Notes under the pieces: model-generated
Seen by the model: only the letters and a program-made list of their open reading frames with translations
Databases searched by the model: none
Told to the model about the DNA's origin: nothing
Program-made: the position numbers and the translations under genes
In this document: positions 7,659 to 16,446 of the stretch, piece by piece
Position numbering within the stretch: position 1 is the first letter of the stretch
How the letters are laid out: each line of letters starts with the position of its first letter
Source: JAIEPW01 sp964406035
GTDB taxonomy: Bacteria > Acidobacteriota > Terriglobia > Bryobacterales > Bryobacteraceae
NCBI GenBank assembly: GCA_964406035.1
Contig: CAYOQB010000090.1
Coordinates: 1 to 22,556, forward strand
DNA: 22,556 nt
Reading direction: 5' to 3'

Positions 7659-9173
7659 CTACTGTCGTGGCGGTGGACGCAAGCTCGCAGCCTTTGCTTC
7701 CACCTCCAACGCCCCTTCATAACCCGGCGACCCCGGCTCCAGTACCCGCAGCCGCGCCGCGTCCGCCCCATACATCAGCGCCGCGCACTCCGGCAATCCC
7801 CTCTGCAACACGTAAACCCCCTCCACCACATTGGGCGGCTGCCGCAACTCCACCAACCCTTCCCTCATCCGATCCGCGACCGACGCGCATACCGCACGGC
7901 CCATGTGCGACACATCGCCCCAGATCCGCAGGTTGTGCTGCAACGCCGCAAACTGAAACACCACCACCGCCCCCAGCACCCACCACCGCGACCCCGCCGC
8001 CGAAGCCAGCAGCATCGCAAAACCCACTGACGGCAGATAGAGCACCCGCGATTTCTCCAGGTCCGGGCCGATCAGCAGTAGATGCTGCGCCGGCAGTGCC
8101 GCCACCAAGGTAAACACCGCCAGCATCCAGCCCCGACCCGAGGAATTCCCCGAGGGCCGCAGCCAGATCCACGCGACCATAGCCGCCACGAACAGCAGCA
8201 TCGCCGCCCCCAACCACCACTCGATCTCCCGGCTCCAGTTCACCGGGAAGAACAGCGTCGCCGGCAGCCGCAGCAGCAACCCTTTCAGCGATCGCAACAG
8301 GCTGAACTCCAATATCGCGGCGCCAGACCCCGGTGCGCGATATCCGCCGATTCCGCCCAGCAGCCACCACCGGTACGTGAACACTGCCGCCGCCAGGATG
8401 TAGAACGGAATCGCGGATCGCCACCTCCGCACCCCGCCCAGCACTGTCGCGAGTACCGGAAAAACAAACGCCGACTCCTTCGACAGCAGCCCCAGCAGGC
8501 AGCACGCCAGCGCACCCGCGTACGCGGCGCGGCTTGATTCCGAAACCATCCACAACAGCAATCCCGCCAGTACGAACAGCGTCGCCATCAAATCGAACCG
8601 CGCGGCGATCCATGCCACCACCTCGGGCCGCGACCCATGAACTCCGAATATCGCCGCCGCGAACGCGGCCGCCCGCGAGCTCAGATCCAATTGCCTCGCC
8701 AGTCCGTACACCAGCGCGCAGTTCACCAGGTGAATCGCCAAGTTCGACGCTCGCCAAAGCCACTCATTCGTCCCTGCCCACTGATACTCCAGCCAGTACC
8801 CCAGCATGGCCAGGGGTCGAAAGTGAAAATCGTCGGCGGGCACGGTGAAGTAATTCCCCAACCCTTCGAGCGAAGCTTGCGACGCCGTCAACACATGCAC
8901 GTAGTCGTCTGAAGTGAACGGAAACCACAACGTCCACCCGAAGGCTGCCGCCACTAGCCCCAGCGACGTGGCGGCCCAGTACCGGACTGTGGCGGAATAC
9001 CCCGGAATTACCTTACCGGGTCCGGCAAGCCCCAGCATGGCGGCGATAACTGCAAGAGAAAAAGTGCTTTCCGCGTTCATCGGCGAACGCAGGAAGGGCA
9101 GTGGTCCCATCCACGCCCGCGCCGCCAGCAAAATTCCTGGGGTGAACGCCAGCAGGCAAAGGATCAAACGCAT
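7659..9173 (-). CDS. polytopic membrane protein, GT-C/TMTC-like
   Basis: 504 residues with roughly ten to twelve hydrophobic helices. The acidic motif FTSDDYVHV at 86-94, in the first predicted outer loop, HFRPL at 117-121, and a segment at 177-200 (including SRPEVVAWIAARFDL) resemble GT-C polytopic glycosyltransferases related to PMT/TMTC proteins, which use lipid-linked sugar donors. There is no TPR region; the C-terminal ~100 residues are only weakly hydrophobic. The ATG at 9173 is the first plausible start, with RBS evidence weak. Its stop (CTA on the plus strand, 7659-7661) directly abuts the TAG of the convergent ABC permease. The substrate is unknown, and the enzymatic role is inferred from the motif pattern only. 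Confidence 0.72.
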   Translation of the reverse strand: MRLILCLLAFTPGILLAARAWMGPLPFLRSPMNAESTFSLAVIAAMLGLAGPGKVIPGYSATVRYWAATSLGLVAAAFGWTLWFPFTSDDYVHVLTASQASLEGLGNYFTVPADDFHFRPLAMLGYWLEYQWAGTNEWLWRASNLAIHLVNCALVYGLARQLDLSSRAAAFAAAIFGVHGSRPEVVAWIAARFDLMATLFVLAGLLLWMVSESSRAAYAGALACCLLGLLSKESAFVFPVLATVLGGVRRWRSAIPFYILAAAVFTYRWWLLGGIGGYRAPGSGAAILEFSLLRSLKGLLLRLPATLFFPVNWSREIEWWLGAAMLLFVAAMVAWIWLRPSGNSSGRGWMLAVFTLVAALPAQHLLLIGPDLEKSRVLYLPSVGFAMLLASAAGSRWWVLGAVVVFQFAALQHNLRIWGDVSHMGRAVCASVADRMREGLVELRQPPNVVEGVYVLQRGLPECAALMYGADAARLRVLEPGSPGYEGALEVEAKAASLRPPPRQ

Positions 9174-9220
9174 CTTTTGCAGGATACAATCGAACCAATA
9201 GTCAGGGGCTCGTTAATCGA
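9174..9220. promoter_or_regulatory. 47-base divergent promoter region
   Basis: It separates the divergent membrane protein and metallophosphoesterase genes. TACAAT at 9185-9190 could be a -10 element for the plus-strand gene; the expected -35 position falls in the opposite gene and reads poorly. CAGGGG at 9203-9208 is a weak ribosome binding site, 12 bases from the ATG. Confidence 0.35.
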
Positions 9221-9954
9221 ATGCGGATTGCCATCGTTACGGACGTACATGGAAATCTGCCGGCGCTCGAAGCCGTAATCGCCGATCTGAAGAAGACGGC
9301 GCCGGATCTCGTGCTGCACGGTGGGGATCTGGCGGTGAATGGCTGCCGGCCGGCCGAGGTCATCGACCTCATTCGCGACCTCCGCTGGCCCGGCGTCGTC
9401 GGCAATACCGACGAAGCTCTGTGGCGAAACCGCGAGCAGGAACTCGAGGCCCGCATGCCCGGCAAGGGCGAGCTGCGCCGCAGGATGTTCCGCTCCAGCG
9501 CCCCCTGGGCTCGCGACCGCTGCGGAGCGGATCGCGTGGAGTGGCTGAAAACCCTGCCCATGAGCTACGTTCAGGACGACGTTACTCTGGTCCACGCCTC
9601 GCCCGGCGACCTTTGGGATTCGCCCTTGCGCGACGCCAGTGACGAGGAACTCCTCCGTGTCTATGGTCCCCTCAACGCCCGGCTCGCCGTCTACGCACAC
9701 ATTCATGTGCCCTTTATCCGCGTGCTGCAAGGCATGATAGTCGCCAACACCGGCAGCGCCGGCATCCCCTTCGACGGCGATCGCCGCGCCTCCTACCTGA
9801 TTACGGAAGGCGCCTGGACCACGATCCGCCGCGTCGAGTACGACACCGATCGCGAAATCCGCGACCTGCTGGCCAGCGACTTCCCGCAGCGGGAATGGGT
9901 CGCCGAGGTCCTGCGCCGGGGCGAATTCGTTCCTCCCTCGCCGGTGCCCGCGGC

Positions 9955-9958
<4 letters not shown>
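9221..9958 (+). CDS. calcineurin-like metallophosphoesterase (YfcE/MJ0936-type)
   Basis: 245-residue cytosolic metal-dependent phosphoesterase. All five blocks of the family are visible: DVHGN at 8-12 (Asp8, His10), GGDL at 34-37, GNTD at 61-64, VHASP with His125, and AHIHVPF with His160 and His162. These residues bind two metal ions and hydrolyse a phosphoester; the natural substrate is not predictable. The family's usual GHTH is AHIH here, which keeps both histidines. Length and architecture match single-domain bacterial members. It stands alone on the plus strand between two minus-strand genes. Its stop TAG overlaps the convergent gene's stop within TTAG at 9955-9958. Confidence 0.9.
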
Positions 9959-11349
<1,391 letters not shown>

Positions 11350-11357
11350 GGAAGCTC

Positions 11358-11370
11358 CCTGATTCTCAGG
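11358..11370 (-). promoter_or_regulatory. small inverted repeat overlapping the MBL-rhodanese gene's ribosome binding region
   Basis: On the minus strand CCTGA-GAA-TCAGG forms a perfect 5-base-pair hairpin, and its 3' arm runs into the GGGAG ribosome binding site of the gene at 11349. It may partly mask the site or be an operator half-site pair. At this length it could also be chance. Confidence 0.25.
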
Positions 11371-11378
11371 ATAGTCCA

Positions 11379-11403
11379 GTGCGAGGGCCGCTCAGTATCG
11401 CAC
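11379..11403 (-). terminator. possible weak hairpin after the RES toxin gene
   Basis: GTGCGA and TCGCAC form a 6-base-pair stem with a 13-base loop, starting two bases after the toxin stop codon. No T-run follows, so an intrinsic terminator is doubtful. It could be a mild attenuator or chance. Confidence 0.2.
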
Positions 11404-11404
11404 C

Positions 11405-12013
11405 CTACGTGTCGATCAGCTCAAATCCGTATGTGTCCAGAATGTCTCCCAGCAATGCCGCGTTCGCCGCATCCGCGAGGCAGCCGAACGAAGCGGCGGA
11501 GACCAGCGGCTTGCAGTGATCGTAGAGGGCGCAAGCCTGGCGTGCCGGATCGTGGCGTGCCGGATACAAGATCCCGTCCGGCCTCACCGGATGGGCTCGC
11601 AGCGCCTTGGACCATCTCCGGGAAACGGCGTGATTCCCGGCGAACAAGCGGGCATCAGCGCCGATGCGCGCCAGGCCTCCACTCCTCGCCAGATCAATCA
11701 ACCTCAGCGGGCGGCTTGCCCGGATGCGAGCCCATTCCCGCTTCGACAGTTCGCTCCAGGTCACAATGCGGCAGCCCGTCTCCTGGCCCAGTGTCTCGAT
11801 GAAAGCGCAATGCGGATCGGCGGCGGCATACAGGACGCCATATTCGCCTCGGGGAGCATCGTAGCGGAATGTCGCGGCCGTCCCAAAGTGAATCGGGTCC
11901 CGCCCCAACCGGTGCACGCGAAACCACTCGCGATCCGAAGTGAAGATCAGCGGATCTCTCTCCTGCAAATCGCCGGGCGGCTCGGGGTGTGGGCCAGGGC
12001 CGCCTGGCCTCAC
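11405..12013 (-). CDS. RES-domain toxin (NAD-degrading family)
   Basis: 202 residues. The RES fold is recognised by WFRVHRLGRDPIHFG (30-44), the segment GVLYAAADPHCAFIET (59-74) and GILYPARHD (147-155). RES toxins deplete cellular NAD+ and are neutralised by an upstream antitoxin; the family is named for conserved Arg, Glu and Ser. Candidate Arg32/Arg35 and Glu73 are present. The position that I expect to be Ser (usually Y-x-S-R) appears to be Ala152, which could weaken catalysis. The GTG start has GGGAG four bases upstream (12018-12022) and overlaps the antitoxin stop by 4 bases (GTGA), showing coupled translation. The first ~20 residues are Gly/Pro-rich. Confidence 0.85.
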   Translation of the reverse strand: MRPGGPGPHPEPPGDLQERDPLIFTSDREWFRVHRLGRDPIHFGTAATFRYDAPRGEYGVLYAAADPHCAFIETLGQETGCRIVTWSELSKREWARIRASRPLRLIDLARSGGLARIGADARLFAGNHAVSRRWSKALRAHPVRPDGILYPARHDPARQACALYDHCKPLVSAASFGCLADAANAALLGDILDTYGFELIDT

Positions 12014-12903
12014 GCAGCTCCCTGCTCGCCGTATGCTTGCGCGGCGATCAGGACCTCATCCACACGATTTTCCGAGAGCGCCGAAGCCGGAGATTTGCCC
12101 TCCAGTCTTGGATTGGGAGACACGAAAAACGCCACCTGCATCCATGGATCATGGTCCTTCAGAGCCCTCAGAATGCTCTCCAAACCCGGCAAAGTTCCGG
12201 AGTCCGCGAACTGCCACACCGGATAGTGATAACCTCGCCGTCCGAAGGCGACGGCCAGAAGTTGCCCGTTTCTGCGCCGCTTGTCTACCGCTTGCCGCGT
12301 GATGCGCAGCAGCCTGGCTGCCTCCTCCACGCTGATCGAGCCGCCATGACTCTCCAACAGGCGTTGCTTGGCCGCGATCCCCCGCAGCCGCGCGTTGAAC
12401 AAGGGGTCCTCTGACCGTACTCCCGCAAGCGCCTCGGGACTCTGCAGCGCTCTGACGACAACTCCCTGGTCGCTTGGCGCCGCAATCGCGCCTTGCAGGA
12501 CCGGATCGGATAGTTCGCCCAGGTGCGCGACAGCGTTGAAGGCTCGCCGCAGGAATACCTCTTGAACCGGGCTCCTGCCCTCGGTCCAGCTTCCACCGAA
12601 CTCCGCCCGCAAATCCGCGGAAGGCTTTTTCTCCTTGATGAGAAGCGTGAAGCTATTCTGCTGCCACTGCAGCGAGGATTCGAACAGACCCAGCAAGCAT
12701 CGAATCACGGAATCGTGCAGCCGGAGAGTCCACACCGGATCTTTCCATTCCACGCTCCATCCCGTTTGCACGCGGCCCTGCACGCGAACCGCGTCCGCTT
12801 CCCGCCGAATGTGAACGCCCTGCGTGTGGAAGCGCTTAAACTCGAAATCGAGCTGATCGGCGAGTTCCTCTAGCTGACGGGGGCGAAGCTCGACAGTTTG
12901 CAT
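12010..12903 (-). CDS. RES-type antitoxin, Xre/MbcA/ParS-like, with long N-terminal domain
   Basis: 297 residues, about twice the usual size of such antitoxins. The C-terminal ~50 residues (WMQVAFFVSPNPRLEGKSP... to the end) match the MbcA/ParS-type toxin-binding region (DUF2384-like). Before it is a helix-turn-helix (about 188-212, SVEEAARLLRITRQAVDKRR) with a short strand pair. The first ~185 residues are not recognised; they are mixed alpha/beta with a helical segment LHDSVIRCLLGLFESSLQW at 62-80. The role is to bind and silence the toxin and repress the operon. Gene order (antitoxin first) and the 4-base overlap fit type II toxin-antitoxin modules. Confidence 0.82.
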   Translation of the reverse strand: MQTVELRPRQLEELADQLDFEFKRFHTQGVHIRREADAVRVQGRVQTGWSVEWKDPVWTLRLHDSVIRCLLGLFESSLQWQQNSFTLLIKEKKPSADLRAEFGGSWTEGRSPVQEVFLRRAFNAVAHLGELSDPVLQGAIAAPSDQGVVVRALQSPEALAGVRSEDPLFNARLRGIAAKQRLLESHGGSISVEEAARLLRITRQAVDKRRRNGQLLAVAFGRRGYHYPVWQFADSGTLPGLESILRALKDHDPWMQVAFFVSPNPRLEGKSPASALSENRVDEVLIAAQAYGEQGAA

Positions 12904-13008
12904 GTTGACTAAGTAACCCCTAGTTCTAATCTACTACTTGGTAAACCAGCGCGCAACGCCCCTCGCCCGCGACGCTCCAACCCGCGCGACTACAGTACGA
13001 TAAAGCAA
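12904..13008. promoter_or_regulatory. divergent region between toxin-antitoxin operon and ABC exporter operon
   Basis: 105 bases. Near the antitoxin start, AAGTA (12911-12915) and TACTT (12935-12939) form an inverted repeat with a 19-base spacer. The stretch is A/T-rich compared with its surroundings and rich in TAG steps, so an operator for the helix-turn-helix antitoxin is plausible. For the plus-strand ATPase, TACGAT at 12995-13000 could be a -10, but it lies only 9 bases from the GTG. Nothing else is recognised. Confidence 0.3.
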
Positions 13009-13788
13009 GTGTCGGACCCCGCCGCCATCCCCGAGCCGCAGACTCCCGCGATCGAAGTTCGCAACCTGCGCAAGCTCTACGGCGAAAAGGCTGCTGTCGA
13101 TGGCCTGGACCTGGTCGTTCCCCGCGGCTGCTTCTTCGGTTTCCTGGGTCCCAACGGAGCCGGCAAAACCACCACCATCAAGATGCTGATGGGCCTGGCG
13201 CCCCCCACCTCCGGGACCATCCACCTGCTCGGCCTGCCCATGCCGGATCAGGCGGTGGAGATCCGCAAGCGCATCGGCCTGGTCCCTGATGAGTCGCTCC
13301 TGTTCGACCATCTCACCGGCGCCGAGTTTCTGGAATTCGTCGGCCGCATGTACAACCTGCCGCGCCCGGTGGCGCGCGAGCGCACCGGCGAGCTGCTCCG
13401 CCTCTTTGAGCTCGACACCGCCCAGCGCAAGCTCATCGGCGAGTACTCCAAGGGCATGCGCAAACGCGTAGCCATGGCCGCCGCGCTGATTCACCGCCCG
13501 CAATTGTTTCTGATGGACGAGCCGTTTGAAGGCGTCGACGCCGTCGGCGCGCGCCTGATGAAGGACCTGCTGCTCGATCAGGTCCGCAACGGCGCCACCA
13601 TTTTCCTCACCTCCCATGTGCTCGAAGTCGTGGAACGCCTTTGCGATCGCGTCGCCATCATCCATCAGGGCAAGCTGGTGATGAACGGCGTTACCCGGGA
13701 ACTCCGCAGCGGCAGCGAGAGCCTGGAAGACATGTTCGTGCGCGCCGTCGGCGTCGATCGCGCCGTCGAAACGCTGGACTGGCTGTAG
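13009..13788 (+). CDS. ABC transporter ATP-binding protein (third module)
   Basis: 259-residue ABC-2 class ATPase. Walker A GPNGAGKTT at 47-55; YSKGMRK signature at 146-152; Walker B LFLMDE at 166-171, followed by PFEGVDA where most relatives have PTNGLDP; H-loop His203. The Q-loop region reads LVPDES, with no glutamine. It lacks the long C-terminal extension of the two ATPases at 3800 and 5644. The GTG start at 13009 is chosen because the nearest domain start (EVRNLRKLYG) fits; the upstream ribosome binding site is poor. The partner permease starts 2 bases after its stop. Substrate unknown. Confidence 0.92.
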   Translation: MSDPAAIPEPQTPAIEVRNLRKLYGEKAAVDGLDLVVPRGCFFGFLGPNGAGKTTTIKMLMGLAPPTSGTIHLLGLPMPDQAVEIRKRIGLVPDESLLFDHLTGAEFLEFVGRMYNLPRPVARERTGELLRLFELDTAQRKLIGEYSKGMRKRVAMAAALIHRPQLFLMDEPFEGVDAVGARLMKDLLLDQVRNGATIFLTSHVLEVVERLCDRVAIIHQGKLVMNGVTRELRSGSESLEDMFVRAVGVDRAVETLDWL

Positions 13789-13790
13789 CC

Positions 13791-15395
13791 ATGCCTCCGC
13801 ACCTGTCCGCGATCCTGTGGGCTCAATGGCGGACCCTGCGCAACTTCTATCCCCGCAACGCCCGCGGCGGCCTGATCCTGACCCTGATCGTGTCCGCCAT
13901 TTGGTACGGCGGCTGGACCGTCGCCGCCGCGGTCGCCGCCACTCTGTACTCCGATCCCGAGGCCGGAACGCTGCTGCGCGCGCTGCCCGGCGTGCTCCTG
14001 CTCGCTTTCCTTTACTGGCAGGTGATCCCCATCCTGATGATGGCCACCGGCGCTTCTCTGGAGTTGAAGAAACTGGTGGTTTATCCGATCACTCCCGGCG
14101 AATTGTTCACGGCGGAGGTGGCGCTGCGGCTTACCACCAGCATCGAGATGCTGCTGGTGACCTGCGGCATCGCCATCGGCCTCGCCCTGAATCCGGCGGT
14201 CGCCTGGTGGGGACCCCTGGTGATGCCCGTCTTTATCGTCTTCAACCTGATGGTCTCGGCCGGCCTGCGCGATTTGATCGCGCGCCTGCTGGCGCGCCGC
14301 CGCATCCGGGAGATCGTCTTCCTGGCGCTCGTGCTGATCGCGGCGCTGCCCCAACTGGTGCTCATCGGACTCCAGAATCCGGAGAATCGGGATCGCATTC
14401 GCTTCGTTCTGGAAGGTGCGCCGATCCAATTCCTCCCGTGGAACGCGACCGCGACCCTGGCCCAGGGCAACTTCTCCGCTCTCGCGCTGCTCAGCCTCCC
14501 GGCCTGGGTCGCCCTGGCGTACTGGTTCGCCTGGTCGCAATTCCGGCGGACCCTCCGGTTCGACAGCCAGGCCGCCGCGGCGTCCCGCGCCACGCCGCGC
14601 ACCTCCGACCGCTGGAACGAGCACCTCTTCCGCCTGCCCTCGCGCTTCTTTCCCGATCCCCTGGCCGCACTGATCGAAAAGGAATTCCGCTTCCTCACGC
14701 GCGCCCCCCGCTTCCGCATGGTATTCCTGATGGGCTTCACCTTCGGACTGCTCATCTGGGTCCCCATGCTGCGCACCACCGCCGGCGCGCAGAGCACCAA
14801 CTCGCTCATCTTCATCTGCATCTATTCGCTGCTGCTGATCGGCGATGTCTGCTTCTGGAATGCCTTCGGTTTCGATCGCAGCGCCGCCCAGGTCTACTTC
14901 GTGATGCCGGTGAAGTTCTCCACCGTGCTGGTGGCCAAGAACCTGACCGCCTTCTTTTTCGTGCTGGCGGAAATCGCCGCCATCACCGCCGTGTGCGCCC
15001 TGCTGCGCCTCCCGCTCACCGCGGCCAAGATCGCCGAGGCCTTCGCCGTCACCACCGTGCTCAGCATCTTCTTGATCGGGCTGGGCAACGTCACTTCCAT
15101 CCACATGGCGCGACCCGTGAATCCAGCCAATTCCTTCCGCAATGCCTCGGCGGGGCGGATGCAGATGGTCCTGCTGCTGCTCTACCCCCTGGCGTCGATT
15201 CCGGTCTTGCTGGCTTACGGCGCCCGCTACGCCTTCGATTCCGACCAGGCGTTCTACATCGTGCTCGCCGTCGACCTGCTGATCGCCGCCGTGGTGTACT
15301 ACGTGTCCATGGATTCCGCGCTCAAAGCCGCCGATGAGCGCAAGGAGATCATGATCGAAACGCTCTCCAAGAACGAAGGACCCATCGCCGCCTAA
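13791..15395 (+). CDS. ABC-2 type permease, large 534-residue form
   Basis: A polytopic membrane protein with about twelve hydrophobic helices in two halves, separated by a long basic cytosolic loop around residues 255-305. That loop contains RFFPDPLAALIEKEFRFLTR, a pattern typical of duplicated ABC-2 permeases. The ATG at 13791 is chosen because the protein starts cleanly (MPPHLSAILWAQWRTLRNFY), two bases after the ATPase stop; reading further upstream gives only out-of-frame Arg-rich sequence overlapping the ATPase gene. Its size, about twice that of the other permeases, suggests that one subunit supplies both membrane halves. The stop TAA overlaps the convergent gene's stop within CTAA at 15392-15395. 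Confidence 0.85.
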   Translation: MPPHLSAILWAQWRTLRNFYPRNARGGLILTLIVSAIWYGGWTVAAAVAATLYSDPEAGTLLRALPGVLLLAFLYWQVIPILMMATGASLELKKLVVYPITPGELFTAEVALRLTTSIEMLLVTCGIAIGLALNPAVAWWGPLVMPVFIVFNLMVSAGLRDLIARLLARRRIREIVFLALVLIAALPQLVLIGLQNPENRDRIRFVLEGAPIQFLPWNATATLAQGNFSALALLSLPAWVALAYWFAWSQFRRTLRFDSQAAAASRATPRTSDRWNEHLFRLPSRFFPDPLAALIEKEFRFLTRAPRFRMVFLMGFTFGLLIWVPMLRTTAGAQSTNSLIFICIYSLLLIGDVCFWNAFGFDRSAAQVYFVMPVKFSTVLVAKNLTAFFFVLAEIAAITAVCALLRLPLTAAKIAEAFAVTTVLSIFLIGLGNVTSIHMARPVNPANSFRNASAGRMQMVLLLLYPLASIPVLLAYGARYAFDSDQAFYIVLAVDLLIAAVVYYVSMDSALKAADERKEIMIETLSKNEGPIAA

Positions 15396-15931
15396 ATCTT
15401 GGCCGCGCTGCGCTCCAGCGTTGGATTCTGGTTGTACGAAGCCGATTGTCCCGGCGGAATCGTGAGATACTTCCAGTTCTCGCCCGCCAGGCTCTTGCCA
15501 ATGTAGAGAATCTGACCCACGTGATAGGCGACATGCGCAAGGCTGCGCTGCAGCGCCTCGATCACCGTCAATTTCTGCCCGCGGATGCTTACGTGACGGC
15601 CCAGGTCGGCGTCGGTCAGCCCTTTCAGCGCGCCGAACAGAATGCCCCAGCCGCGATCCCACCGCTTCTCGATCTCGTCTTTCGAAAGCGGCGTGGGATC
15701 GAATTCGGACTCGCGGTCCCGCCACGGCTTCTCGCCGTCGCTGGTCAGGAAATCGGTGAAGCGGCTGGCGAAGTTGCCCGAGATGTGCCGTACCAGCATG
15801 CAAATGCTGTTGTTCGCACCATCGCCGCGATCGCAGAGCTGGACATCGTCAAGTTGCTTGATCCCGCCCGCGCCCATGTCGCGATATCTCCGGTACTCAA
15901 CTTCGATCGCCTCCAGCACCATTCGGCTCAT
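15392..15931 (-). CDS. DinB-superfamily protein, DUF1572
   Basis: 179-residue four-helix-bundle protein of the DinB/YfiT-like superfamily. Its metal-binding histidine triad is visible: His49 (CMLVRHISGNF), His133 and His137 (LAHVAYHVGQ). These proteins are thought to be metal-dependent, some acting as thiol-dependent transferases; the substrate of DUF1572 members is unknown to me. The start is the ATG at 15931, though a second Met is at residue 4. It diverges from the GNAT gene, with only 26 bases between the two starts. The stop (CTA on the plus strand) is shared with the convergent permease stop. Confidence 0.85.
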   Translation of the reverse strand: MSRMVLEAIEVEYRRYRDMGAGGIKQLDDVQLCDRGDGANNSICMLVRHISGNFASRFTDFLTSDGEKPWRDRESEFDPTPLSKDEIEKRWDRGWGILFGALKGLTDADLGRHVSIRGQKLTVIEALQRSLAHVAYHVGQILYIGKSLAGENWKYLTIPPGQSASYNQNPTLERSAAKI

Positions 15932-15957
15932 GTTTTCGATTACAACATAAGAGAATC
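15932..15957. promoter_or_regulatory. 26-base gap between divergent DinB-like and GNAT genes
   Basis: It is A/T-rich for this genome (runs such as TTTTCGATTACAACATAAGAGAA). The promoters of both genes must lie in or across this gap and extend into the opposite coding sequence. AAGAGAA just before the GNAT ATG is a weak ribosome binding site. Confidence 0.3.
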
Positions 15958-16446
15958 ATGCTCGACATCCGGCGCATCTCCACGGACGATCATCTCGACG
16001 CTCTCGCCGCGCTGCTGATCGATGCCGCCGACAGCGGCGCTTCCATCGGCTTCCTGCCGCCGCTGTCCAAAGACGTAGCGGCGGACTTCTGGCGCGGCCG
16101 TGAGATCCTGGGAGCTTTCCTCAACGGACGTCTGGTCGGCTCGGTACAACTCGAGCTCGCCTGGAAACCGAACGCGCCGCATCGCGCCGAAGTCCAGAAG
16201 CTGCTGGTGCTGCGATCCGCACGGGGGCAGGGCATCGGCCGCGCCCTGATGGACTCTGTCGAGGCCTGGGCACTGGAACTCGACCGCACTTTGCTGGTTC
16301 TCGACACCAAGCGCGGCGACCTCGCCGAGTCGATGTACCGCAAGCTCGGCTGGACCGAGGTCGGTGTCATCCCCCGCTTCTGCCGCTCCGCCGCCGGCGA
16401 GTTCGAGGACACCGTGGTCTTCTACAAGGAATTGACCCGGGCCTAG
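15958..16446 (+). CDS. GNAT family N-acetyltransferase
   Basis: 162 residues, typical for single-domain GNAT acyltransferases that move the acetyl group of acetyl-CoA to an amine. The acetyl-CoA pyrophosphate-binding motif A is RSARGQGIGRAL at 87-98 (R/Q-x-x-G-x-G/A), preceded by the strand VQKLLVLR. The end of the fold includes YRKLGWTEVGVIPRF at 127-141, where the Tyr commonly acts near the catalytic site. The acceptor substrate cannot be predicted. It stands alone on the plus strand, divergent from the DinB-like gene. Its stop TAG shares CTAG at 16443-16446 with the convergent zinc-ribbon gene. Confidence 0.9.
   Translation: MLDIRRISTDDHLDALAALLIDAADSGASIGFLPPLSKDVAADFWRGREILGAFLNGRLVGSVQLELAWKPNAPHRAEVQKLLVLRSARGQGIGRALMDSVEAWALELDRTLLVLDTKRGDLAESMYRKLGWTEVGVIPRFCRSAAGEFEDTVVFYKELTRA

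Noticed and set aside
11405..13008. Toxin-antitoxin pair as part of a defence island
   Set aside because: No restriction, CRISPR, retron, integrase or transposase gene is nearby; the flanking genes look like ordinary housekeeping and transport genes.
13641..13790. N-terminal extension of the large permease upstream of 13791
   Set aside because: It overlaps the ATPase gene in another frame, is Arg-rich and non-membrane, and the ATG at 13791 gives a normal start.
13665..15803. 712-codon minus-strand open frame opposite the large ABC permease
   Set aside because: Composition is dominated by His, Gln, Arg and Gly with no recognisable domain; it is the shadow of the permease and DinB-like genes.
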